Below the pieces are notes generated by a model. That model ran no database searches, had not been told where the DNA came from, and saw nothing but the letters and a program-made list of their open reading frames with translations. 64,000 bases of DNA from Serilophus lunatus. Lineage: Eukaryota > Chordata > Aves > Passeriformes > Eurylaimidae. A program made the translations under genes and the position numbers. This document shows positions 36,301 to 44,533 of the stretch, piece after piece (position 1 is the first letter of the stretch; the number at the start of each line of letters is the position of its first letter). The stretch lies in assembly GCA_013399895.1 (NCBI GenBank), contig VXBA01002150.1, positions 899,472 to 963,471 on the forward strand. Direction: 5' to 3'.

Positions 36301-38108
36301 TTCTTAGGTCTTCTTTTTCCAGTTGGGTTGATTGCATTGCCTCTTGCTGCGCCGTTTGTGCATAAAAGCAAACTATATGGTGTGTTTTTGTTATGGGTGC
36401 TGCAAAAATTCACATGCAAGTCAGAGATTTCCTTTGCCTTTTAGATTAGAAAAATGTGCATTGCTATGACATTTTTCATGACCTAGTACCTGGGACTTCA
36501 AACAAATGAAAATGTGAGATCCATTTTCCAGGTTCTCACCACAGAGTTCCTGCATGGGGTTGCTCAGACACCACGGGTTGTGTTGTGCAAAGTCATAGGT
36601 ATCACTTTACAGACTGCCAGGAAATCGATGCAATTTCATCCCTTCCGTGGAGATCACAGATCTTGCAGGCTGAGTCTGCCAAAGAAGAATCTTTTCACAG
36701 CTTAAAAGTCCTTGATTTCAGCTCTTGTTTCCTCTCTTAAGTGCATCAAAGTTAGCCATGGGTGAATAATTTATTACAAATGCTTGGGGGTGAGTTGGTT
36801 GGTTGGTTGGGGGGGGGTTTTCCTGTTTTAGTTTTTAAATGAATTTCATGTATCAGGAAGAATGGCATCTTCATAACTGGGGAATGGCCCAGCAGGAATG
36901 GCCTTTGCTCCCTTTAAGCAAGTTATAAGAATGTGTTTTTCACTTTACAGTGCCATATAAATGTCTGCTTGGGTGATTTTCTCCTTCATGTGCTAAAATA
37001 CAGAAAAAAGTCTGGAGAGCTGTGTCAAGCCCCACTTCCAAAAATGACTCAGGATGAGGGACCCTTTATGTCAGAATATAAGTAAAACCAGAAGGAGATG
37101 AACTGCTCTGGAAAAAAGTGAATTGTTGACTTCTATTAAAAAATTATTTGAAACACTTGATAGAGAATTTGTTTGTTCCCACGCTGCTTATAAAGGAAAA
37201 AGTTATCCCAAACAGAAAGACAAAATGGCCCAAATTATGCTCACTAACAGATTTGAGTTGCTTATTCATTCTCTCGTGAAAAATAGGGATATGAATGGTG
37301 TGCTTTGCAGACAAAGTTGGAGTTAGGCTAATAGCTGAAATCTCAAATATGTCAAGAGTTATTTAAATGGAGCTCAGAACTGTGTGTGTGTGTCTCTTGA
37401 TGCAGAAATATGCTGAAATTCAAGAGGAGCAGTGAAGAAAGAATCAAGAAGATGGAAAAAGAAGAGAAATTCTTTAGAGAAACATTTATGGTACGTATCT
37501 TTCTAGAGAACTGGTTGTGTCAGAGAAGGAAAGTGGATACATGGCTTGCCTAAAACGCACATGTTGTAACATTGGTGGCTCTCAGATGTGCTGGGAGAGA
37601 TGTCCCATTGACCTGGTGCGTTCTGCCCTTATCTGGGATCTTCATCAGGGATGTTGCTGGGGCTTTTCTGCCTCTTTGTCTCCAACCCATCCTGAAATCT
37701 CTCCATCTCTCCCCAGACATGACATACGAGCATAGGATAACTATTGTTTTATTTTCTGCAGTATGATAAGGAGATCAGTGTCATCAACACAGCCATTGCT
37801 GAATGCTCTGTCCCCAGTAAGAGGCGAGTGGATCTCCCAGTCACAGCTGGAGAACAGCTGGATGTTATCGATGTCACGGAGGGTCCCGCAGTGATCTGCC
37901 GGAATTCGAAGGGCAGATGTAAGTCTGTAAAGACTCTCTGGCATGGAGAGGGGGACACTGCAACTGTTTTGAGGGGCAAATCAGCCTCTCAAGCCACAGT
38001 GTGTTCTTTGTGCTGAGCTACCGTGACTTTATTTGCTCAGGAGTTTACTAATTCTTTTTTCCCCCTTCTCTCAGATGGATACGTTCTAGTGGAGCACTTG
38101 AACTTCAG
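15299..38108 (+). CDS. FYB2: FYB2 (ARAP/C1orf168), ADAP-like adaptor; 19 coding exons recognised
   Basis: FYB2 is a cytosolic T-cell adaptor of the FYB/ADAP family, reported to act in receptor-driven integrin adhesion. The gene was rebuilt exon by exon. All 18 joins agree in phase and give 695 codons plus two bases; the human protein is near 728 residues. In order: an N-terminal FRALRAKLQ motif; a long low-complexity exon 2; a Pro/Lys-rich segment (KPLPSAESLG, residues about 245-275); tyrosine motifs NYEEESVY, IYDDV, YEDV and LYNNV; a basic/acidic helical stretch; then the helically extended SH3 domain (about 630-690) with YDKEISVINTA and VICRNSKGRYGYV. FYB1 is excluded because it lacks the short N terminus and has two hSH3 domains. 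The first exon and the last codons are the least certain parts. Confidence 0.92.
15308..19118 (+). other. FYB2 intron 1 (inferred)
   Basis: About 3.8 kb between the proposed first exon and exon 2. Apart from the CR1 copy at 15965-16313 I see no exon or conserved motif I can support. Confidence 0.5.
15965..16313 (+). repeat. CR1 LINE 3' fragment, about 350 bp, with intact 3' tail
   Basis: Begins in the CR1 segment TTGCAGCCTTTCAGTACCTG and runs through GAGGCCCTGGCACAGGTTAC to the tail TTCTGTGATTCTGTGA. Sense orientation, in FYB2 intron 1. It is the longest copy in the window. Confidence 0.92.
19119..19794 (+). CDS. FYB2: FYB2 coding exon 2 (long N-terminal exon)
   Basis: Residues 4-228. Opens DGETDFRALRAKLQND, the conserved FYB2 N-terminal motif, then becomes a Ser/Pro/Lys-rich disordered stretch with little conservation. 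LQTWEETLSRNKK resembles the basic helical piece seen in the mammalian exon. Acceptor TCACCCAG; donor AAAG|GTATAG, phase 1. The frame would stay open a few codons past the donor, but phase and the next exon support the splice. Confidence 0.93.
19831..19845. repeat. (AG)n microsatellite
   Basis: Seven AG units, 36 bases after the exon 2 donor. Confidence 0.8.
19861..20122 (+). repeat. CR1 LINE 3' fragment in FYB2 intron 2
   Basis: Contains GTGAGGCCCTGGCACAGG, TGCCCCATCCCTGGAACTG and TTTAAGGTTCCTTCCAACCC. Sense orientation, starting only about 66 bases after the exon 2 donor. Confidence 0.92.
21052..21246 (+). CDS. FYB2: FYB2 coding exon 3 (proline/lysine-rich)
   Basis: Residues 229-293. Contains RIKPLPSAESLGLAPEKPPK followed by PPKFDLGSFQ. 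This is the FYB-family signature in which a KPLPxxxxLG element precedes KPxRPP and a VDL/NL-type end. The PPPPKP core of mammals is partly eroded (APEKP). Acceptor GGAGCAG, donor ACAA|GTAAGA; phases 1 and 1. Confidence 0.92.
22323..22356 (+). CDS. FYB2: FYB2 coding exon 4 (34-nt microexon)
   Basis: Residues 294-304. Translates as (T)AGEEDYLTPE with AG left over, matching the mammalian EEGSLSPER segment. Acceptor TTTGTATGCAG, donor GTGAGC. Supported by phase on both sides. Confidence 0.85.
22490..22637 (+). repeat. CR1 LINE 3' fragment in FYB2 intron 4
   Basis: Contains GTTGGATGGGGCCCTGAACA, then ACCTGGTCTAGTGGAAGGTG and a degraded ATCATTCTAGTATTCCATGA tail. Confidence 0.85.
24628..24649. other. 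Perfect 22-bp palindrome centred on CACGTG
   Basis: Positions 24628-24638 are exactly reverse-complementary to 24639-24649. The centre is a CACGTG E-box, and each arm also carries CAAGTG/CACTTG. It lies in FYB2 intron 4. Function is unknown. Confidence 0.8.
25162..25250 (+). CDS. FYB2: FYB2 coding exon 5 with NYEEESVY motif
   Basis: Residues 305-334: AQLEEQNNYEEESVYLNQSG then DTTTLCDIE. It aligns with the mammalian segment that has NYEATISYLRHSG and NLC. Only this frame is open. Acceptor CTTCTCAG, donor GAAG|GTATAT, phase 1. Confidence 0.93.
26005..26033 (+). CDS. FYB2: FYB2 coding exon 6 (29-nt microexon)
   Basis: Residues 335-344, (V)PKAEPQEHK. Acceptor TTTTCTAG, donor AAG|GTAAGT; phase 1 in, phase 0 out. 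Similarity is weak, and support comes mainly from strong splice sites and phase. Confidence 0.72.
27256..27287 (+). CDS. FYB2: FYB2 coding exon 7 (32-nt microexon)
   Basis: Residues 345-354, KQKIFPFAKS. It aligns with the mammalian KPWKNFLYPEPS segment and supplies the phase-2 end needed by exon 8. Acceptor TTTATTCTAG, donor GTAATT. Confidence 0.78.
28115..28199 (+). CDS. FYB2: FYB2 coding exon 8 (acidic/basic linker)
   Basis: Residues 355-383: PERAIIEDEEEGKLSHERKK then PEVKKFFE. It matches the charged mammalian segment SPKHEDEDKK. Acceptor AAAATTTTAG, donor GAG|GTACTG, phase 0. Confidence 0.85.
28530..28683 (+). CDS. FYB2: FYB2 coding exon 9
   Basis: Residues 384-434. Opens TGGNVCMFPSSQTKEDGRGG, then MEILQGKQDVTSTQTAKSPT, PQGLAKDRAEL. 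It aligns with the mammalian GRRNMLAGKQEA and PEGPKLA segment. The acceptor TTTGATCTCAG gives phase 0, matching exon 8. Two later AG dinucleotides (ending 28558) would break the frame and were rejected. Donor C|GTGAGT, phase 1. Confidence 0.88.
29751..29880 (-). repeat. CR1 LINE 3' fragment in FYB2 intron 9, antisense
   Basis: The plus strand reads TTTGGGTTGGAAGGGACCTT, AAAGATCATCTCATTCCAAC and CCATCCAACATGGCCTTGAA, the reverse complement of CR1. Confidence 0.9.
30269..30362. repeat. A/T-only tract with repeated TTTTAAA words
   Basis: AAATGTTTTAAA occurs nearly twice in tandem, and TTAAAAGCTTTTAA (30338-30351) is a perfect 14-bp palindrome. Intronic in FYB2, with no known function. Confidence 0.6.
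30520..30646 (+). CDS. FYB2: FYB2 coding exon 10 with IYDDV motif
   Basis: Residues 435-476. Ends PLQKLEYIYDDVADLQDRL. YDDV is the FYB-family phosphotyrosine motif, an SH2 docking site in ADAP. Acceptor GATTTCCAG, donor CT|GTGAGT; phases 1 and 2. Only this frame is open. Confidence 0.92.
30746..30789 (+). CDS. FYB2: FYB2 coding exon 11 (44-nt, Ser-rich)
   Basis: Residues 477-491, SHGSDASSSLASDS, matching the mammalian SSSLASSS segment. Acceptor GTCTTCTAG, donor AGCT|GTAAGT, phase 1. Confidence 0.9.
31090..31159 (+). CDS. FYB2: FYB2 coding exon 12 with YEDV motif; tandem acceptor
   Basis: Residues 492-514: (F)SGNSYEETYEDVEIWGDNQE then KPV. It corresponds to the mammalian ELYEDVY segment. Two AG acceptors lie six bases apart (31088-31089 and 31094-31095). 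Joining exon 11 to the upstream one keeps the frame (TTT TCA GGA). Joining to the downstream one, which has the better CAG context, makes the split codon TGA. The upstream acceptor was therefore chosen. Donor GTAAGT, phase 2. Confidence 0.85.
33047..33130 (+). CDS. FYB2: FYB2 coding exon 13 (basic helical segment)
   Basis: Residues 515-542: TEKQKTFGNLFKIEKLKLNT then FKLKENL. It matches the mammalian KRLQQFFKKEKDRFKIKK...KENL stretch, the basic region preceding hSH3-type elements in this family. Acceptor TTGGACAG, donor AG|GTAAGG, phase 2. Confidence 0.92.
34367..34395 (+). CDS. FYB2: FYB2 coding exon 14 (29-nt microexon)
   Basis: Residues 543-552, (R)SVSISVPNL, matching the mammalian NLSAFSILLPDL. 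Acceptor TATCCACAG, donor G|GTAAGC, phases 2 and 1. Confidence 0.88.
35167..35227 (+). CDS. FYB2: FYB2 coding exon 15 with LYNNV motif
   Basis: Residues 553-572: (A)SVSQEDKLYNNVEVGQREP. It aligns with the mammalian SQEVIIYDDVDLSEKE. The tyrosine is kept, but the two acidic residues after it are asparagines here. Acceptor TTTGACAG, donor AG|GTAAGG, phase 2. Confidence 0.9.
35795..35887 (+). CDS. FYB2: FYB2 coding exon 16
   Basis: Residues 573-603: EKDDKFKIRMPKLRTVKEYM then EKRKSDNDAE. It matches mammalian DEDKLKMWKPKFLT in its first half. Acceptor TTCCTCTCAG. The donor AAAG|GTCTAA is weak but gives the phase 2 needed by exon 17. Confidence 0.86.
35998..36212 (+). repeat. CR1 LINE 3' fragment in FYB2 intron 16
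   Basis: Reads GATTAGGAAGAAATTCTCCC, GTGAGGCCCTGGCACAGGTT and TGCCCCATCCCTGGAAGTGT, with a degraded 3' tail. Sense orientation. Confidence 0.92.
36794..36818. repeat. (TTGG)n followed by a G homopolymer
   Basis: Several TTGG units run into a run of eight or more G within FYB2 intron 16. Confidence 0.75.
37381..37392 (+). repeat. (TG)6 next to the exon 17 acceptor
   Basis: Six TG units, then TCTCTTGATGCAG leading directly into FYB2 exon 17. Confidence 0.85.
37406..37490 (+). CDS. FYB2: FYB2 coding exon 17 (charged helix before hSH3)
   Basis: Residues 604-632: NMLKFKRSSEERIKKMEKEE then KFFRETFM. It is the amphipathic N-terminal helix of the helically extended SH3 domain, matching mammalian NRMKREEKLFRERF. 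Acceptor GATGCAG, donor ATG|GTACGT, phase 0. Confidence 0.92.
37762..37918 (+). CDS. FYB2: FYB2 coding exon 18 (hSH3 core)
   Basis: Residues 633-684: YDKEISVINTAIAECSVPSK, VDLPVTAGEQLDVIDVTEG and AVICRNSKGR. This is the core of the FYB hSH3 fold, in which the usual SH3 proline-binding surface is replaced by a lipid/basic surface. It is the best conserved exon. Acceptor TTTTCTGCAG, donor T|GTAAGT, phase 1. Confidence 0.96.
38075..38108 (+). CDS. FYB2: FYB2 coding exon 19 (last hSH3 strand)
   Basis: Residues 685-695, (Y)GYVLVEHLNF, matching mammalian YGYVLIEHLDF. Acceptor CTTCTCTCAG. At the 3' side there are two readings. The donor AG|GTAAAC can splice to a terminal exon, as in mammals. Without splicing the next codons are AGG TAA, so the protein would end ...HLNFR. 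Confidence 0.93.
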
Positions 38109-38675
38109 GTAAACTCAGTTTTTATTTATTGTGATGCATATTTTCCTCTATTTCCTGTGTAGGGATATCTGAGGTCTGGAGAACTGTGCTTAAAACTTCT
38201 GAAGGCAGGGGAAGTTAATGTAAACAGCCAGTATTAAAAATTAAATAAGTATTTCCAGTTTTAGGCTGCTATTCTGCTGTTATACAAGTTTTTGCAGATA
38301 AAAAAAGACCCGTCCAGTCATGACTTGTATAAATTGGAGATTTCTGACTTTCCTTCATATATGCCATGTTAACTCACATCTGCTGAAAACATGGGCCACT
38401 TCAGTGTGCACTGCCTTGCCAAAACACACCCTCTAATTCCCTGCTGCAGTGTTTCCTTGCATGCTCATGCATAATTGATAGAAATGATCCCCTTATTGCC
38501 CAGGTGTCCCTTGGTGGAAAACTTACTAATTTTTTTTTTCTTTTGTGAGACAGACAGTACTAACTCTGCCCCGAGAGAGCTGCTCTCCTCTGGAATATCC
38601 CTGAAAATTAATTTTGTGCTTCCCACAGCCCTGAGAGCTCACATTGGTCAACTGTGGAGTGATGATGCTAATGTA

Positions 38676-38681
38676 AATAAA
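38676..38681 (+). terminator. Candidate FYB2 polyadenylation signal (unspliced 3' end)
   Basis: AATAAA about 570 bases after exon 19; a second copy lies at 39062-39067. Either would serve a transcript that reads through the exon 19 donor and stops at TAA 38110-38112. No proof of use. Confidence 0.3.
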
Positions 38682-39534
38682 TTTTTTTTACACTTAAATG
38701 TTCTTTAGAGGTTTCTTATTTTTTTTCCTTTTAAATTTTTTTCTGCTGTTTAGAGCATGTCTTCAGCCATTATTGGTAATTTTCAGTATTTCTCACTTTC
38801 TGGGGTACCTAGTTGGTCAACTCTGAAATAGTCATTTGCACATGAGTTGCTCCATCTCATTCCTGTCTTTTTTAGACGGTAGAATTGCAAGACTCCCCAA
38901 ATTATTCGCTCTTTAAAAAGCAAACCTTAAAAATTTGAACTGGTTTTGGTTTCAAAACTATTGGGAGAAGAAGGATGTATCACCACTGTTGCTGTTGAAT
39001 ATATAAAATAGTGGAAAAATTGACTAATTTCTTTCAAAAAAAAAAACATGAAAAAAGAGTAAATAAAGCTTCAGTCAAAATTTATTTTTGTAAGCTAACT
39101 TAGGCATCCCAGATATGTAAAACTGACTCCTGGCTCCCACCAACTCACAGGCAGTTACCCAACAGTTGCCCCTGTGTTTGGGCTGTTTTCTGCTGTGGGC
39201 CTGGAGGATGATTACTTATTTTAGGAAAAATGCTCCTAAATGTACAAAGAGAAATATAAATTGCTAATGGCTTCTCCTCTCTGTTCAGTAGCTACCTTTC
39301 TTAAAGCAAGAAAAGGTGGTTAGGCTTTGGAAGAAAAAAAACCCTTAAATCTGATGGTAGTATACAGCTTTTGCCTCTCCCTGGCACATTTTAAGAGCTC
39401 GTATCAGTTTGCTCATAAATATCCTAAAAATGTGGATGTTTTAATTAGAAATTATTAAATGTTGCAGGCTTAAGAAAACATAGCAAAATAAAAGCACTGT
39501 TTGCTACACAGCCATTTCAAAGCTGGCCTACAAG

Positions 39535-39544
39535 ACATCAGTAA
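39535..39544 (+). CDS. FYB2: Candidate FYB2 terminal coding segment (HQ-stop)
   Basis: After an AG at 39533-39534 the sequence is A CAT CAG TAA. Joined to exon 19 in phase 2 this gives ...HLNFRHQ and stop; the mammalian protein ends HLDFKHQSWSP. The acceptor has only a modest pyrimidine tract, so this is a guess based on phase and two residues. Confidence 0.3.
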
Positions 39545-42500
39545 GAAAACAGAGCAAATATTTAACATTTACTTTTAAGTCTATACAGGCATTCTTATTT
39601 ATTTTACCATGTGGCTACTATTAAGTGCATTGGCCTGCATCCATCCTGGCTATAAAAAAATCCCAAAAAACCCCCAACAATCCCCTGTAAGCATGGCAGC
39701 TTTGCAGGCTTGCCAGCCTAAATATTTAGACTTCTCTAGTGGTGATGGAGAGTTTGAGGAGCTAAAGTGTGTGTTTTGGCTTTGGCACAGGTTGGGACCT
39801 TCTCTGTGTCCTTCACCTTCAGCCTTTGTGGGGAATGAGGTTGATGGAAGTTGTAGAGACATATTACCTGGGGTTTTTTTCCCCATGGCAATGTTTAGGA
39901 TTAATACCATGAAAAAAAACATCTCCCTCCTCAACTCCTTCCTCATCCTCCTCTCCAGCCACTGCTGATAACTCAAGAAGTCTACTAACCACCTGCTCTG
40001 TGAGCACTACAGGCAAATCTTGTATTAGTCACACATGCAAGCTTTTCCCAAGGAAGTTATTTAACAAGTTTTTCTTATTTTAAATTAAGGCTTTTTTAAA
40101 AATCTCCCCCTGTATCCTGTGGTAGATGAGATTGGGCCCTAAACCCAATGCAGTGATGCACAGTATTTCTGGGGTTGTATCCCAAACCCATGTTAAGCAA
40201 ATTTCTGCACTAGCATTGGCAGCTGATTTAATGCAAGGATGCCTTGCAACAGTCAGAAATATTTTCCCTCATGGACAAATTTCAATACATGTAACAGAAG
40301 AAAAGAGCTTGCTATGGGATAACTCCAGACAATACAGAAATGCTTTAGATAGAGCAACTTCAATTTCCTCAATTAAACCACAGGTTGGTTATATTTAGGT
40401 CAAGATACTGGTCAGGAAATTAAACTTGTCCTTTTTTTTTTTTCTTCTCCTTTATAGCCTTGCTGGTACTGCCTAACCACATCAAGACAGGGTTTAAACC
40501 CTGTTCCTTTATATTTCTCCTCAAAATGGAAATCATCATGATAAGAGTTGTTGATTTGCTGAGTCTCAGAGAGCAATTCTGTATTACACAGAAATTGTGT
40601 CAAAAGGAGTGTGGATTGGGACAAAACTAGAGCACTCACTGCAGCAGTATGATTAACTAGATTCACATTGTGTTGCATCACAGGCAGATAGAAAATAAGC
40701 CCCTCATTTCCCCCCCAACCCCTTTCCTGTAATGAAATGTTATTTGTGCACAATGTCTTTAAAATTCTTCTTTCCATACTTTGGTGTAAGGAGTCAAGAT
40801 CTGAGTCAGCACAGCTCTATCAGCTCTTCTGGATGCATATTAATACAGAAAACCTGTTTGGGGTTGAGGGAGCTTTTTAAATTATTCATGTTTGTATTTT
40901 ACTTCCCCTCCCTGCCCCTTTGCCCCCACCAAGCCCTAAGGGCATTCTTGGTCCTGCAGCTGGCATATGCAAGGATCTCCAGAGGGAACCTCTACCAGCC
41001 AACCCAGCCTGCAAAAAGGGACTGTGAAACAAATAAATTTTAAGGATTCGCTCCTTTTATCTCTTTTCATCTCTGAGTTTATTAAAGTGCAAATGTCAAC
41101 CATGGAGACAGCTATCACATGCAGTGCAGTACACTGAGAAACACTTTCCACGCCATAAATGGAAGGAAAAAGGCTTCGTTGTGATTATCTAATGCACAAA
41201 GGACAAAACTGAACCTAGGCTCTGTGCCCTTCCACAACAGCTACCCCAAGGAAGTACTAAAGCCATGAATTTGAAAACAAAACCTTCTCTGGTCTGAGCT
41301 GACAAAATAGAAAACACCAAGAAGGATGGAGTATTTACACAGCTCAGGGCTTTTTTTCTGAGCTTCATGTTTATGATATGTTTGAAGAGATACTTATGCT
41401 CAGAGCTTTTTAAAGTTCATTATTTTAACAAAAAATTCATAAATAATATTATAAACCATAAATACTCCTTAGAGTATGAATAAAAATATTGCAGTGTACT
41501 AGTCTGGTTCATCTCTCTTGTAGAGCTGAGGTTTGCCCAAGTGCTGGGCCATGGACACTACAGTTATCCTGGGATTCAGTTTTGCTTTGCACTCTAAAAG
41601 AAAAAAACAAAACAGATGCATTGAGGTACAAAACATGTGAATATTACATGATACAGAACACATGAACATGCTTTCAGGAACAAGAATAAATATTACCTTG
41701 TCTACAGTATCTACTTCACAGCTTTGTGAGATGAGGATAAACTATTTCCAAACTTAAAAAAAAAACAGATATGAGCTTTACAAACAAAGTTTGATTTTTA
41801 AATTAAGGCAGCTTCAGCAGGAACTTCAAGGCTTTTGTTGAAAACAGACTTTTTGTAACACCAAAAGTGTACTCGCACTTGCAGGTAGAGCAAGTATTTA
41901 CAGACCAGTTCTCCTAATTTTGATGATCAAAAAGAGCAAAGATCTGTGCATCAAATACCAGGTGTGCTCTCTGCAAAAGTCACTGTTCCATCAACAGGTG
42001 TAATGTGGGAATTCTGAACTCCAGTTCATCTCTTGGGCATGGGAATGAGGTACCTCTGGATGAAGCGTTAACTCCATGGCCGGAAGACAGATTGGAAATT
42101 CAGAATTACAAGAAGCTGTTGCTTTTTTCATACATGAATGATGAAATGGGATATGGAAAGGAAGGGCTAAGGAAGCCAAAGGAAAGCACTAAATGGAAAG
42201 TCCATACCAAAGTAAGACCTTAAGAAAGGTGACTCTAGTAGGTACATCATATACCTGGAACAAAAGCAGATCCTAAAGCTTTCCAGGAAAACACTGCAGG
42301 AGCTGGACTGGGGATTTGTTTGGCTCATCCAGATGTGCAATTCTTCTTCCCTCTCTCCTCTCAGCTAATAAAATGGTGAAGCCAAATAATTGCACAATAA
42401 ATGGTACTTCAAGTATTTAGAAACATGGCCTGCATGTCTCACCAGGGGGACTCTGCATGAGCTGGGGAAATTGTGCACCTCGTGAAATAAAAGTTGTGGC

Positions 42501-42732
42501 TTCCAGCAGTCCTAATGTATGTTGAAGGCATAATTTCATGTCCTGCATACAGGTCTCTCTTCTTTCTACAGTGGTGCACACTGATGGCAAAAAAGCAGTA
42601 AAATGAAAAGGAATAGAAAGAATGATTATTTTGTTCAAAATTCATCTATTCCAATATGAATGCCATTATAATCACCAAAATGCATATACAAGAGATACTA
42701 ACCAGCTGATTCCTTTTTTTACAACATTGCCC

Positions 42733-42747
42733 ATATATATATATATA
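42733..42747. repeat. (AT)n microsatellite
   Basis: Short alternating AT run. Confidence 0.8.
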
Positions 42748-43171
42748 ACCCTGTGCCTGTACACACCATATGAAATGCTAAACTGGACACAACTGAAGAT
42801 GGATTTTTGACCTGTCAAGAGAAAAAAATACTCCACTGCCTTCACCTGCTCAGCTCCTACTCCTGAAAATAAACCTGCCCCAAACCCCATCAGCACCAGG
42901 GCTTCGGCTGGGGAGGGTGGAAGGGCAGGATTCTTGTGGTTCCCAATGCCACCTTTCCTCCCATCCCTGGATGAGGTCGTGTGGATCCGATGGGGTCAGC
43001 TAAGCTACTCATGGGCTTTACCTAAAAGGGGGTGTAAAAATAGCATCTCTTTTCTCCAGGTCCTCTTGCATGCTGGGATTAGTGTGTGTGATGGCAGCTG
43101 TCCAGGGCACACACACACCCTGCTGGGCAAATACAGTTGAGAGGCCAACAACAGGGATGCCATCAACATTT

Positions 43172-43222
43172 TACATATATATATATGTATGTATGTATAT
43201 ATAATATATACATATATATATT
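43172..43222. repeat. TA/TATG microsatellite
   Basis: Compound repeat of TATATA, GTATGTATGTAT and TATATACATATATATA units. Confidence 0.85.
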
Positions 43223-44292
43223 TTCCAACAAGTACAGTACAAGCTATTTCTGAATTAACTCATCTAGGAGCTAGAGGCTACTCCTGGATATATCTGAACT
43301 CCATATCCTTTGCATTTTTTCTCTCTCCCTCTCAGGCTGAAGAAAAGTTTGAGTTTGTGGCTTGCAAAGCACAGCTGTGCAGTGGCTTCTGAAGAATTGC
43401 ACTTGGATTAATTCAAGTTTCTGTAGTTCAAATAGCATCTACCCTGCTTTTCCCGATGCTTGTGCATGTACCAGCATAACTCAAAAGAGCTGACCACAGT
43501 GTAACAATGTAAAAGTTAAACTTTTCCTCTGGAAAATATAACAACTGGAGGTCAGCAGCTTCTTTGCAGCTGGGAAACAGAAAACAGCCCCTTTGAAGGT
43601 AAAATAAATAATAAAGTGAAAGTTCTCAGAGCATTTCAAAGTGCAGCAAAGATTTGGGTAAGGCTGTAATGGACAGTTCAAGCCAATGTGTTCATTCAGG
43701 AGGTACTTCCATCAGTTCTACTCACTCCACTGCCTCAGCTGACACTGAGCTGGAAAGTTGCTTCCTCTTTGTGTCTCTCCATATGCAAAACTAAGTAACT
43801 CTTACTGCCTTCTAGGCAGGACAGGTTTTGCAGATTCACATAGGAGTTTATGTTTGCACAGGTCTGAGAAGATGCCATGTGCCATAAGGGCTTATTTTAC
43901 CATCTAGAAATCCCACCAGGAAGCTAATATTTCCTCCCAAGGGCATTTGCTGCTGTTTAATACTATTAGCTCTGCTGGGTAGGAAATCCCAGAGGACAAA
44001 AGTAAATTTAAAAAAAAACCCCATCTGAACATCTACCTGCTTCTGAACCCCAGATTCTAAAAACACCAGCCCCTTACCAAGTGGGCTTCAGGTGTTTCCA
44101 GGACAAGCAATTTGGCAAGATTCTCAGTTGGGCATAAAGATTTAAAAAGCCTTTTGCAATTCAAATAGATTTGACTCATAGCTAGTTCGTGGGAGAAAAT
44201 GAATGTCTGTCCCTGTGGCTGCTCTCTCCTGCTCCTTTCCAAAGGGGCTTATCTCCAGCACCCAAAACCAATTAGGGCTGTTTCCTCGTGTC

Positions 44293-44345
44293 TCAGCACT
44301 GATCTTTGTGGGTCACTTCCAACTCAGAATATTCTGTGATCCAAA
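44293..44345 (+). repeat. CR1 LINE 3'-terminal relic
   Basis: Reads CACTTCCAACTCAGAATATT then CTGTGATCC, the degraded CR1 3' terminus. Confidence 0.6.
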
Positions 44346-44527
44346 GGCTGCTAAAGGGCTGGGTGCTGCTCAGCTTTGGCTCTGGGGTGGTTTGTTTCTT
44401 TTTTTCACATGCAAGAATCTGGATTCTCCATCCTTGCCAGGTATGGCCTGCTCACACCACAGCACAGGAGACCCATCATCTGACAGCCACTAGGCACAGC
44501 ACCAAAGCCATCCTCCACCCTGGAGTA

Positions 44528-44533
44528 TTTATT
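44528..44533 (-). terminator. Candidate PRKAA2 polyadenylation signal
   Basis: AATAAA on the minus strand, about 2.1 kb downstream of the PRKAA2 stop. PRKAA2 transcripts have long 3' UTRs in mammals, so more distal signals are also possible. Confidence 0.3.

Larger units (their letters stand above)
38113..44520. other. Tail-to-tail interval after FYB2, no gene recognised
   Basis: AT-rich sequence that should include the FYB2 3' UTR and perhaps distal PRKAA2 3' UTR. It holds AT microsatellites near 42733-42747 and 43172-43222 and a CR1 tail at 44293-44345. Open frames up to about 120 codons show no recognisable product. A strong pyrimidine-AG acceptor occurs near 43334 but leads to no recognisable peptide. 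Confidence 0.5.

Noticed and set aside
19119..38108. FYB1 instead of FYB2
   Set aside because: Short N terminus, order of tyrosine motifs, single C-terminal hSH3 and proximity to PRKAA2 and C8A all fit FYB2.
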